18,495 nucleotides of DNA from JABFSC01 sp031389045 (lineage in GTDB: Bacteria; Desulfobacterota; Binatia; Bin18). Position numbers and translations under genes: made by a program. Where the stretch lies: positions 1 through 18,495 of the forward strand of contig JANMSE010000167.1 in the NCBI GenBank assembly GCA_031389045.1, in the 5' to 3' direction. Below the pieces are notes generated by a model. That model worked only from the letters and a program-made list of their open reading frames with translations. It did no database searches and had not been told where the DNA came from. This document shows positions 13,296 through 18,495 of this stretch, piece after piece (position 1 is the stretch's first letter; every line of letters starts with the position of its first letter).

Positions 13296-13314
13296 TGTCC
13301 GGTCTGGTCGGACA
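13296..13314. promoter_or_regulatory. Activator-type dyad, copy 4
   Basis: TGTCCGGTCTGGTCGGACA lies exactly 100 bp after copy 3, with perfect arms and the same GGTC start of the spacer. It is about 237 bp upstream of the plus-strand sigma-54 promoter at 13551. The stretch 13315-13550 shows no gene I can support. Confidence 0.6.
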
Positions 13315-13550
13315 GGCGTGGCCTACACCATGAATCGTCGCTTGTGGGAGCACGACCAAGCGTTTCTTGATCGGTTGCGGCACATGACCTCTATGCACCT
13401 GAGTCACTGATGAGCCGGAGTGGGCATGGAAAAAGATGCCGAAGGTACGCTGCAAGATGTGCGCCACGCTGATGGTGCTGCGGCGGTCACGTGGAGTGTT
13501 CCCCCTCCATTCGCGCGAGCACTCGCTGGTCCGACCTCCGTCATGGGACG

Positions 13551-13566
13551 TGGCAGTCTTTTTGCT
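13551..13566 (+). promoter_or_regulatory. Sigma-54 promoter for the gene at 13609
   Basis: TGGCAGT-CTTT-TTGCT matches the RpoN consensus with exact GG-N10-GC spacing. The predicted start near 13578 leaves a leader of about 31 nt before the ATG. Confidence 0.8.
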
Positions 13567-13608
13567 TCGCCCTGTTGATACAGGACCCAGTCACACAGGA
13601 GGGACGAT

Positions 13609-13839
13609 ATGATCACGCTTCATCTTGACGAGCGCGAACACCAGGCGGTGGTCGAGTTAATCGAGCGGGAGATTCCCAATCTCCGTCACGAGATTCACCA
13701 CACCGATGATCGTGAGTATCGCGAGTTTCTCAAAGCACGGGAACAGGTGCTGGAAACACTATTGGCCACAGTGAGGGCACAAACAACGGGTACCTCAAGG
13801 GGGACCGGCGAAGCTGAGACGCACCCGTCTTCTCCATAA
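13609..13839 (+). CDS. Small helical protein of unknown function
   Basis: A 76-residue protein, not recognised. The first 58 residues look like two amphipathic helices rich in Glu, Arg and His (HLDEREHQAVVELIEREIPN, HHTDDREYREFLKAREQVLE), followed by a Thr/Ser/Gly-rich disordered end. No Cys, signal peptide or membrane segment. Short helical proteins of this type, with a REF-L--RE--LE pattern, are common hypotheticals in environmental bacteria. AGGAGGG lies 5 nt before the ATG, and a strong sigma-54 promoter lies 43 bp upstream with two activator-type dyads, so it appears to be a regulated gene and not noise. A coiled-coil dimer is likely. Confidence 0.75.
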   Translation: MITLHLDEREHQAVVELIEREIPNLRHEIHHTDDREYREFLKAREQVLETLLATVRAQTTGTSRGTGEAETHPSSP

Positions 13840-13940
13840 CGGACGTGAGTCTGACGCAGGGTGTGGATGAGAACGCCTGGTGACTCCGCGTCAGGTCGTG
13901 GAGTTACGCACGCCTGGGTAACCAAGAGAGGAGGGCACTC

Positions 13941-14075
13941 ATGCTCACCGGCACAAAACGATCCATCCGGAGCCCACCGCCAGCCATAGCAAGTGGGGGC
14001 GCTCAGCGCACCTGTGGAGCACCAACAGGTGCCGCGGTACGCCGTTATCGCGCACTGCAAATAACAATCAATTAA
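13941..14075 (+). CDS. Doubtful 44-residue ORF
   Basis: A frame with a good GAGGAGG site 6 nt before its ATG runs to TAA 14073-14075. The product (MLTGTKRSIRSPPPAIASGG and a short Arg-rich end) is low in structure and unlike any family I know. Only the ribosome site supports it. It ends just before a CAAT repeat and the GYD gene. Confidence 0.22.
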   Translation: MLTGTKRSIRSPPPAIASGGAQRTCGAPTGAAVRRYRALQITIN

Positions 14076-14091
14076 CAATCAATCAATCAAT
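14065..14091 (+). repeat. CAAT tetranucleotide repeat before the GYD gene
   Basis: Two CAAT units (14065-14072), TAA, then four more (14076-14091) abut the AAGGAGG ribosome site of the next gene. Slippage would change the distance between promoter and start, not the reading frame. Confidence 0.55.
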
Positions 14092-14103
14092 AAGGAGGAT
14101 GCC

Positions 14104-14412
14104 ATGCCGACGTACATTTTACTCAGTACCCTGACCCCGGAGGGTCGTCAGACACTGCACAAGAATCCAGACCGATTGGACGAAGTAAACCATGAGATTG
14201 AGGAATTCGGGTGCAAGGTGCTTGGCCAGTATGCCGTGTTAGGGGCGTACGATTTTATTACGCTCATCGAAGCTCCAGACCAGGAAACCGTCGCCCATCT
14301 TTCGGTGGATCTGGGGTCCCGTGGCACGGTCAATATCATGACGTTACCCGCGATGCCGACCGCGCAGTTACGCGAAAAACTCAAAGGCCCGAAACAAATG
14401 GGACGGCGCTAA
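14104..14412 (+). CDS. GYD-domain protein
   Basis: A 102-residue GYD-domain protein, a small dimeric ferredoxin-like (alpha/beta barrel-type) fold. Visible features are MPTYILLSTLTPEGRQTLHK, the helix DRLDEVNHEIEEFG, the strand KVLGQYAVLGAYDFITLIEA carrying the family GxYDFI motif, the helix ETVAHLSVDLGSRGTV and a final strand VNIMTLPAM. Function is not established for the family. The ATG has AAGGAGG 5 nt upstream. The cupin gene follows after 68 bp on the same strand with an inverted repeat between them. No sigma-54 site with good match is seen upstream. Confidence 0.9.
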   Translation: MPTYILLSTLTPEGRQTLHKNPDRLDEVNHEIEEFGCKVLGQYAVLGAYDFITLIEAPDQETVAHLSVDLGSRGTVNIMTLPAMPTAQLREKLKGPKQMGRR

Positions 14413-14431
14413 CACGCCTGACTCACCAACG

Positions 14432-14468
14432 CAGGTCTGGCCGCCTGAGCGTACCCGGGTCAGACCTG
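14432..14468 (+). other. Inverted repeat just before the cupin ribosome site
   Basis: CAGGTCTG (14432-14439) and CAGACCTG (14461-14468) are perfect 8-bp arms around a GC-rich 21-nt loop. The cupin ribosome site (AAGGAGGAGG) begins 2-3 nt after it. No T-run follows, so it could act as an attenuator, an mRNA stabiliser or an operator. Confidence 0.5.
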
Positions 14469-14480
14469 TAAGGAGGAGGT

Positions 14481-14879
14481 ATGGGCTATACGAACAACGC
14501 AGGTTCCGGGTATCAGATGCGATGGGCAGTGCTGCTGGCCATCGTCAGTGGCTTTCTTCTCGGCAGCATGGTTGGTTCGGGGGGCCTCGTGTATGGGCAA
14601 CGTGGAGCTGAGCCTGGGGCTATGGTGTTGGAGAACGACCAAGTGATCGTGCGTCGGTATCTCTTGCAACCCGGACTGGTCACCGGCATGCACACGCATG
14701 CGCATGACTATCTGCGTGTGATCCTGCAGGGCGGGACCGTGGAGATCACCGCGCTCAATGGTCCCAAGCGAACCGAGACCGTGGCGACGGGTGACGTTGC
14801 CTGGCGCTCCAAGGGGACACACGATACCCGCAACATTGGGGGCGGACCGATCGAGGGACTGGTCATCGAACTCAAATGA
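14481..14879 (+). CDS. Exported single-domain cupin
   Basis: A 132-residue protein with an N-terminal hydrophobic export signal or anchor (AVLLAIVSGFLLGSMVGSGG, about residues 16-35) and then a cupin beta-barrel. Cupin motif 1 is in TGMHTHAHDYLRVILQGGTV, with H71, H73 and H75 as probable metal ligands; motif 2 is GDVAWRSKGTHDTRNIGGGP, with H114. It is likely a periplasmic or membrane-tethered metal-binding cupin. The substrate cannot be told; small exported cupins may be isomerases, dioxygenases or binding proteins. The ATG at 14481 has AAGGAGGAGG close upstream. It lies 50 bp before the kinase gene on the same strand and could report on the same stimulus, but that is speculation. Confidence 0.82.
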   Translation: MGYTNNAGSGYQMRWAVLLAIVSGFLLGSMVGSGGLVYGQRGAEPGAMVLENDQVIVRRYLLQPGLVTGMHTHAHDYLRVILQGGTVEITALNGPKRTETVATGDVAWRSKGTHDTRNIGGGPIEGLVIELK

Positions 14880-14929
14880 GGTCAGAGCGATAACATGCAG
14901 AGGGTCATCCGTGGTATTCTTAGGGCGCT

Positions 14930-16567
14930 ATGAAAAGCACACCACGAGAGCAGCAGCTCGAACTGACCATCGCGCAGCTCCGGGGCCAGCTTGCGACCAC
15001 CCTCCATGCCCTCACGGAGCGTGACGATCTCTTACGCGAATCCGAGGCGCAGTATCGGCTCATCTTTGACAAGAATCCTCATCCGATGTGGATCTTCGAC
15101 CCGACCACGTTAGGCTTTTTGGAGGTGAACGAGCAGGCAGTGCGACACTACGGCTATACGCGAGAAGAATTCCTCGCCATGACGATCCTTGATATTCGCC
15201 CACCGGAAGAGATCCCGCGGGTATTAGCGCGCGTTGAGCAAACAACGCAACCGCAAGCGCTGGCCTTTCGTCTGACGGGCGAGTGGACTCATCGGAAGAA
15301 AGACGGGACGCACATACGGGTCGAAACCGCCGCCGTGTCCATTTCGTTCAATGGCCGTTCCGCGGTGTTAGTCTTAGTCAATGACATCACCTCACGGTCG
15401 CACATGGAGCGCGCGTTGCGGCGCAGTGAACAAGTCTATCGACTCCTGATCGATCATTTCCCGAATGGCGTGGTCGCCTTGTTTGATCAGGACCTCCGCT
15501 ACCTCGTGGTGGGCGGTATGGGACTCGTTGCCAGCGGGATGACGAAAGAGCGATTCGAGGGGAAACTCATGCGCGAAGTCCTCCCTGCTCATATCCGCGT
15601 CGTTATCGAGCCGTGTTACCGCCAAGCATTAGCTGGGAAAGAAGCTCTGGTAGAGGTCCCCTATTTGAATCGGGTGCTGCTGGTCCATACGCTCCCCTTG
15701 CATGATGAATCCGGCACCATTGCCGCTGGTATCGTCGTGACGCAGGACATCACGCGACAGAAACGCCGCGAGGAACGTTTGCGACGGAGCGGGCAGCGCT
15801 ACCGCACGTTAGCACAGGCCCGCGAGCGGCAATTGATTGCCTCGGATCGGTTAGTCTCCTTTGGTGAACTTGCGGCCTCGCTCGCGCACGAGTTCAATAA
15901 CCCCCTCGGCATTGCGATGGGCTTTGCCCAGGATGTGTTGAGCGAGACGCCTACGAAAGACGCGCGCTATCGCCGTCTCCAGATCATCGTGGACGAAACC
16001 CGGCGCTGTGGACAGCTCATGAAGAACCTGCTCGAACTGGCGGCTCCACCGCGGACGACGCTAGTGGCGACTGACCTTCCCGCGCTCATTCACCACAGTC
16101 TCGAATTGATCTCAGGGCGGACCCAGAAAAGCCAGGTCACGACCGTGTGTGAGTGCGCATCCGACTTCCCCAAGGTGTCAGCAGATCCGCAACAGTTGGA
16201 GCAAGTTTTGCTGAACTTGTACTTTAATGCGATCGAAGCCATGCCGGACGGAGGCACGCTCACCGTGCAACTTGGGTCCGTACCGCCGTCGGGCGAGGAG
16301 AGGACAGAGAACCGACAAGCCTCAACAGCGGAGGCAACGATTCGGGTGAACGATACGGGACAAGGCATTACTCCCGAAGATATGTCCAAGATTTTTCACT
16401 CATTCTTTACCACGAAGAAACAGCGTGGGATGGGATTAGGGTTGTCAATCTGCGAGAGTATTCTCCGTGCCCACGAAGGGCGGATTGCCGTACACAGTAC
16501 GCCAGGGCAGGGCACGACGTTTGTCCTCTATCTGCCGATGAGGAGCGCACATGACGCCAGCGTCTGA
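14930..16567 (+). CDS. Soluble PAS-PAS histidine kinase (NtrB-type)
   Basis: A 545-residue sensor kinase. A short N-terminal coiled coil (about 5-40) leads into a first PAS domain (about 40-155, QYRLIFDKNPHPMWIFDP and VLVNDITSR) and a second PAS domain (about 168-275, YRLLIDHFPNGVVALFDQDL and VVTQDITRQ). The phospho-acceptor is H320 in the H-box ASLAHEFNNPLG. The ATPase domain has an N-box (LLNLYFNAIEAMP), G1 (DTGQGI), F-box (HSFFTTKK) and G2 (GMGLGLSI). No membrane helix is seen, so it senses something in the cytosol through PAS. The ATG at 14930 has only a weak site. It overlaps the response-regulator gene by 17 bp, so translation is probably coupled and the two form one system. The PAS ligand is not identifiable. 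Confidence 0.95.
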   Translation: MKSTPREQQLELTIAQLRGQLATTLHALTERDDLLRESEAQYRLIFDKNPHPMWIFDPTTLGFLEVNEQAVRHYGYTREEFLAMTILDIRPPEEIPRVLARVEQTTQPQALAFRLTGEWTHRKKDGTHIRVETAAVSISFNGRSAVLVLVNDITSRSHMERALRRSEQVYRLLIDHFPNGVVALFDQDLRYLVVGGMGLVASGMTKERFEGKLMREVLPAHIRVVIEPCYRQALAGKEALVEVPYLNRVLLVHTLPLHDESGTIAAGIVVTQDITRQKRREERLRRSGQRYRTLAQARERQLIASDRLVSFGELAASLAHEFNNPLGIAMGFAQDVLSETPTKDARYRRLQIIVDETRRCGQLMKNLLELAAPPRTTLVATDLPALIHHSLELISGRTQKSQVTTVCECASDFPKVSADPQQLEQVLLNLYFNAIEAMPDGGTLTVQLGSVPPSGEERTENRQASTAEATIRVNDTGQGITPEDMSKIFHSFFTTKKQRGMGLGLSICESILRAHEGRIAVHSTPGQGTTFVLYLPMRSAHDASV

Positions 16568-17969
16568 GAAAATTCTCGTCGTCGATGATGAAGCCAATAT
16601 GCTCGCCCTGTGTGAGAGCGTGCTGAGGAAAGAAGGGTACATAGTTGTGTGTGCCGCGTCTGCCGAGGAGGCCCTTGCACTACTGGAAACGGACAGCGTG
16701 GATTTACTGATTGCCGATCTCCGACTGCCGGGTATGGATGGGTTGGAGTTGGTGCAGCGCGTCAAGACGCAACAGCCCGGGCTCCTGTATCTGTTATTGA
16801 CCGGTCACGGCACGATTCAATCGGCGGTAGCCGCCATGAAGGATGGAGCCGCCGATTACCTCACCAAGCCGGTCGATGTGGACGAGCTCAAGGTGGTGGT
16901 GAAGAAAACGCTAGAGCTAGGTCGCCTGACGCGCGAGGTGCAGCACTTGCGCCTCCGAGTCGCCAGCGATCAAGAGTTTCCCGAGATTATTGGTCGCAGC
17001 AAAGCGATCGGGGCGCTGCTCCGCCAGGTCCAACTGGTCGCTGGCAGTGACAGTACGGTCTTGCTCCAGGGCGAATCCGGCACCGGTAAGGAGCTGATCG
17101 CGCGCGCCTTGCATCGCTCGAGCCCCCGCCGGGACCGTGCGTTTATTGCGATTGATTGTGGCACGATTCCAGAGTCCCTCTTAGAGAGCGAACTGTTTGG
17201 CTATGTCAAAGGGGCATTTACCGGTGCCAGCACCAACAAAAAAGGATTGTGGGAGGAAGCCCACGGCGGCACCCTCTTTCTTGATGAGATTGGCGACATT
17301 CCCTCGTCGTTTCAGGCCAAGCTACTGCGCGTGCTCCAGGAGGGAGAGATTCGCCCAGTCGGCAGTAGCAAGCGGCTCACGGTCGATACCCGGGTGGTGG
17401 CCGCCACGAACAAGGACCTGAAGCACGAGGTGCGCGCCCAACGCTTTCGCGAGGACCTGTATTATCGCTTGGCGGTCGTGCCCTTGCGGCTCCCGCCCTT
17501 GCGCGAGCGGCGCGAGGACATTCCGATGCTGGTCGACCATTTTATGACGAAGTATTGCACGCGCACGCACCAGGAGCGCAAGCAGCTCCCGCCCGCCATT
17601 CTGCGACAGCTTATGGAGGCGCCATGGCCCGGCAACGTGCGAGAACTCGAACATACCATCGAACGGGCGGTGTTGTTGAGTCCGGGACTGGAGATCGAGT
17701 CGGAGAGTGTTGTGCTGGATCACATCGAACTTGACCCTGCGCACCCACCGGCCGTGCAGGCCATTACCGAAGCGCACGCGCTGCTCGACAACGTCGAACG
17801 AGAGAAACTGCGTCAGGCGTTGGTGCAGGCTGGCAACAATCGCGTCCATGCCGCCAAGCTCCTGGGCATTAGTCGTTCGACACTGTACGAGAAGTTGAAG
17901 CGCTATCATCTACCTGATGATATCTCTAGTGATGTGTCACGCTCGCCCTGCGCGCGCGGGGTGTCCTAG
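16551..17969 (+). CDS. NtrC-family sigma-54-dependent response regulator
   Basis: A 472-residue enhancer-binding response regulator that remodels RNA polymerase-sigma-54 after phosphorylation. Receiver domain 1-120: acidic pair D12/D13, phospho-acceptor D56 in LLIADLRLPGMDG, T84 and K106. AAA+ domain about 145-385: Walker A GESGTGKE (174-181), the sigma-54-contacting GAFTGA loop (221-226) and Walker B GGTLFLDEIGD (239-249), then the arginine-finger region RFREDLYYRL. A Fis-type helix-turn-helix closes it, NNRVHAAKLLGISRSTLYEK (429-448). All motor residues are intact. It is co-encoded with the upstream PAS kinase. With several sigma-54 promoters and dyads upstream in the same window it is the obvious candidate regulator of the local genes, though that link is inferred and not shown. 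Confidence 0.96.
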   Translation: MTPASEKILVVDDEANMLALCESVLRKEGYIVVCAASAEEALALLETDSVDLLIADLRLPGMDGLELVQRVKTQQPGLLYLLLTGHGTIQSAVAAMKDGAADYLTKPVDVDELKVVVKKTLELGRLTREVQHLRLRVASDQEFPEIIGRSKAIGALLRQVQLVAGSDSTVLLQGESGTGKELIARALHRSSPRRDRAFIAIDCGTIPESLLESELFGYVKGAFTGASTNKKGLWEEAHGGTLFLDEIGDIPSSFQAKLLRVLQEGEIRPVGSSKRLTVDTRVVAATNKDLKHEVRAQRFREDLYYRLAVVPLRLPPLRERREDIPMLVDHFMTKYCTRTHQERKQLPPAILRQLMEAPWPGNVRELEHTIERAVLLSPGLEIESESVVLDHIELDPAHPPAVQAITEAHALLDNVEREKLRQALVQAGNNRVHAAKLLGISRSTLYEKLKRYHLPDDISSDVSRSPCARGVS

Positions 17970-18047
17970 CGGGGTACACATTCCAGCAGGCGAAACGTTT
18001 CACTGTCGATGATCTGCGCCTTGAGGCATTTGGAGACCGTTAAATAA

Positions 18048-18214
18048 CTCGACTGTTGTGTTTTGGGGCAATGGGAGCTGATGGCGGTAGCCAGGGCGCT
18101 GGTCGAAGAGCCGGCAGACCGGCGGGGCGCCGGCTACCATTTCCCTCTAGGGCAGGATACCTTCCCGCCGGAGCCGCTCCAGGTCTGGGGTTGCTCCAAA
18201 ACACAACAGTCGAG
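18048..18214. other. Large structured inverted-repeat element (structured RNA, giant terminator or MITE)
   Basis: Arms of 24 bp (18048-18071 and 18191-18214) are complementary with a single G-to-A difference that still pairs as G-U in RNA. The left arm begins CTCGACTGTTGTG. Between them lie a 12-bp stem (GGTAGCC and GGCGC with GCGCC and GGCTACC), a perfect GCCGG-CAGA-CCGGC tetraloop hairpin and a GGGCAGG-ATA-CCTTCCC hairpin. The flanks are A/T-rich (TTAAATAA on the left, CCTTTTATTT on the right), as in a bidirectional terminator. It lies between the response-regulator gene and the convergent GlcG-like gene. No transposase is present and no clear target duplication is seen. Confidence 0.65.
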
Positions 18215-18226
18215 CCTTTTATTTAT

Positions 18227-18495
18227 TTACTCCGCACCAATAGCAGCCAGCCCAGCACGAGCACATTCCACATCTTGATCTTCCGTGCCGCCGCTCGCGC
18301 CGACGCCACCGAGCAGTTCACCTTTCATAATCAGCGGGAGTCCACCACCAGCTAGGAGCAGTGGTCGGCCAGCCATACTCGCGATGCTTTCCACGAGTTG
18401 CGGGCGCTGTTTGGCGAGTTCCGCGACCTCGGCTGACGTGCGTTTCAGCGTTGCCGCCGTAAAGGCTTTACTGGGGGCCACGTTGGCGGTTAGCC
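18227..18495 (-). CDS. GlcG/HbpS-family haem- or cobalamin-binding protein, partial
   Basis: The C-terminal 89 residues of a GlcG/HbpS (DUF336-type) protein; the N-terminus lies beyond the right edge. Recognisable pieces are NVAPSKAFTAATLKRTSAEV, a helix LVESIASMAGRPLLL, the glycine-rich loop GGGLPLIMKGELLGGVGASG and the ending GTEDQDVECARAGLAAIGAE. Members form oligomers that bind haem, cobalamin or small metabolites, and are often encoded with glycolate or diol use genes; here no such gene is visible. The stop is TAA at 18227-18229, 12 bp after the right arm of the inverted-repeat element. A call on substrate is not possible. Confidence 0.9.
   Translation of the reverse strand, partial: LTANVAPSKAFTAATLKRTSAEVAELAKQRPQLVESIASMAGRPLLLAGGGLPLIMKGELLGGVGASGGTEDQDVECARAGLAAIGAE

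Noticed and set aside
13330..13410. 26-codon ORF after the fourth dyad
   Set aside because: No ribosome site and no recognisable product; it ends within the promoter region of the 13609 gene.
14912..14927. TGGTATT-CTTA-GGGCG before the kinase gene
   Set aside because: The -12 part is poor (GGGC for TTGC), and the start it predicts would fall inside the coding region.
1..18495. CRISPR array, tRNA, rRNA or intact insertion sequence
   Set aside because: No regularly spaced repeats, no cloverleaf or TTCGA-arm pattern I could support, and no complete transposase.

Overview
The window reads as chromosomal DNA of a fairly GC-rich, free-living Gram-negative bacterium. The gene families fit a deltaproteobacteria-like, Binatota-like or Tectomicrobia-like environmental lineage: a cold-shock-domain-fused ribosome hibernation factor, an HSD10-like dehydrogenase, a CocE-type hydrolase, an NtrB/NtrC pair and several sigma-54 promoters. 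No rRNA or tRNA is present, so this placement is a guess. I saw no CRISPR array, phage gene or intact transposase.

Layout. Positions 1-2306 hold a minus-strand metabolic pair: the N-terminal part of a short-chain dehydrogenase cut by the window edge, and an upstream CocE/NonD hydrolase. Positions 2669-3865 hold an indoleamine 2,3-dioxygenase family protein. Positions 3886-4194 are scar DNA, with the start of an MFS transporter abutting the start of a SnoaL-like cyclase; a SnoaL-like C-terminal end lies at 6189-6341 on the other strand. From 4256 to about 14900 there is a string of small stress or dormancy-type genes: bacterioferritin, two paralogous CBS-domain proteins, an HPF/RaiA-like protein and an HPF with a cold-shock domain, a TFIIB-type zinc-ribbon protein, a one-helix membrane protein, a ferritin-like protein, dodecin, two tandem exported NTF2-like proteins, a GYD-domain protein, an exported cupin and a few unrecognised small proteins. 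Positions 14930-17969 encode a soluble PAS-PAS histidine kinase overlapping an NtrC-family sigma-54 activator. After a large inverted-repeat element (18048-18214) the window ends inside a GlcG/HbpS-family gene on the minus strand.

Most striking is the regulatory layer. At least six, probably seven, sequences match the sigma-54 (RpoN) -24/-12 consensus with the exact GG-N10-GC spacing. They lie in front of bacterioferritin, the CBS pair, the HPF pair, the small gene at 9458, the one-helix protein at 10647, the exported NTF2-like pair and the small gene at 13609. Four perfect copies of a 19-bp dyad, TGTCC-N9-GGACA with a spacer always beginning GGTC, plus two N8 variants, lie upstream of four of these promoters. 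Two of the regulatory regions (6435-6619 and 8691-8878) are diverged copies of one another over roughly 185 bp. The simplest reading is a compact sigma-54 regulon for quiescence or stress, possibly controlled by the NtrB/NtrC pair at its end. Its gene content loosely recalls the actinobacterial DosR dormancy regulon, but with different regulatory machinery. That the encoded NtrC binds the dyads is inference.

Long stretches without a solid gene are 2307-2668 (one weak open frame), 4730-5069 (divergent sigma-54 promoters), 6182-6945 (gene remnant, dyads, promoter), 8038-9457 (terminator, broken PAS-kinase fragment, dyads, promoter, hairpins), 9686-10141 (hairpins, terminator) and 12957-13608 (divergent promoters and dyads).
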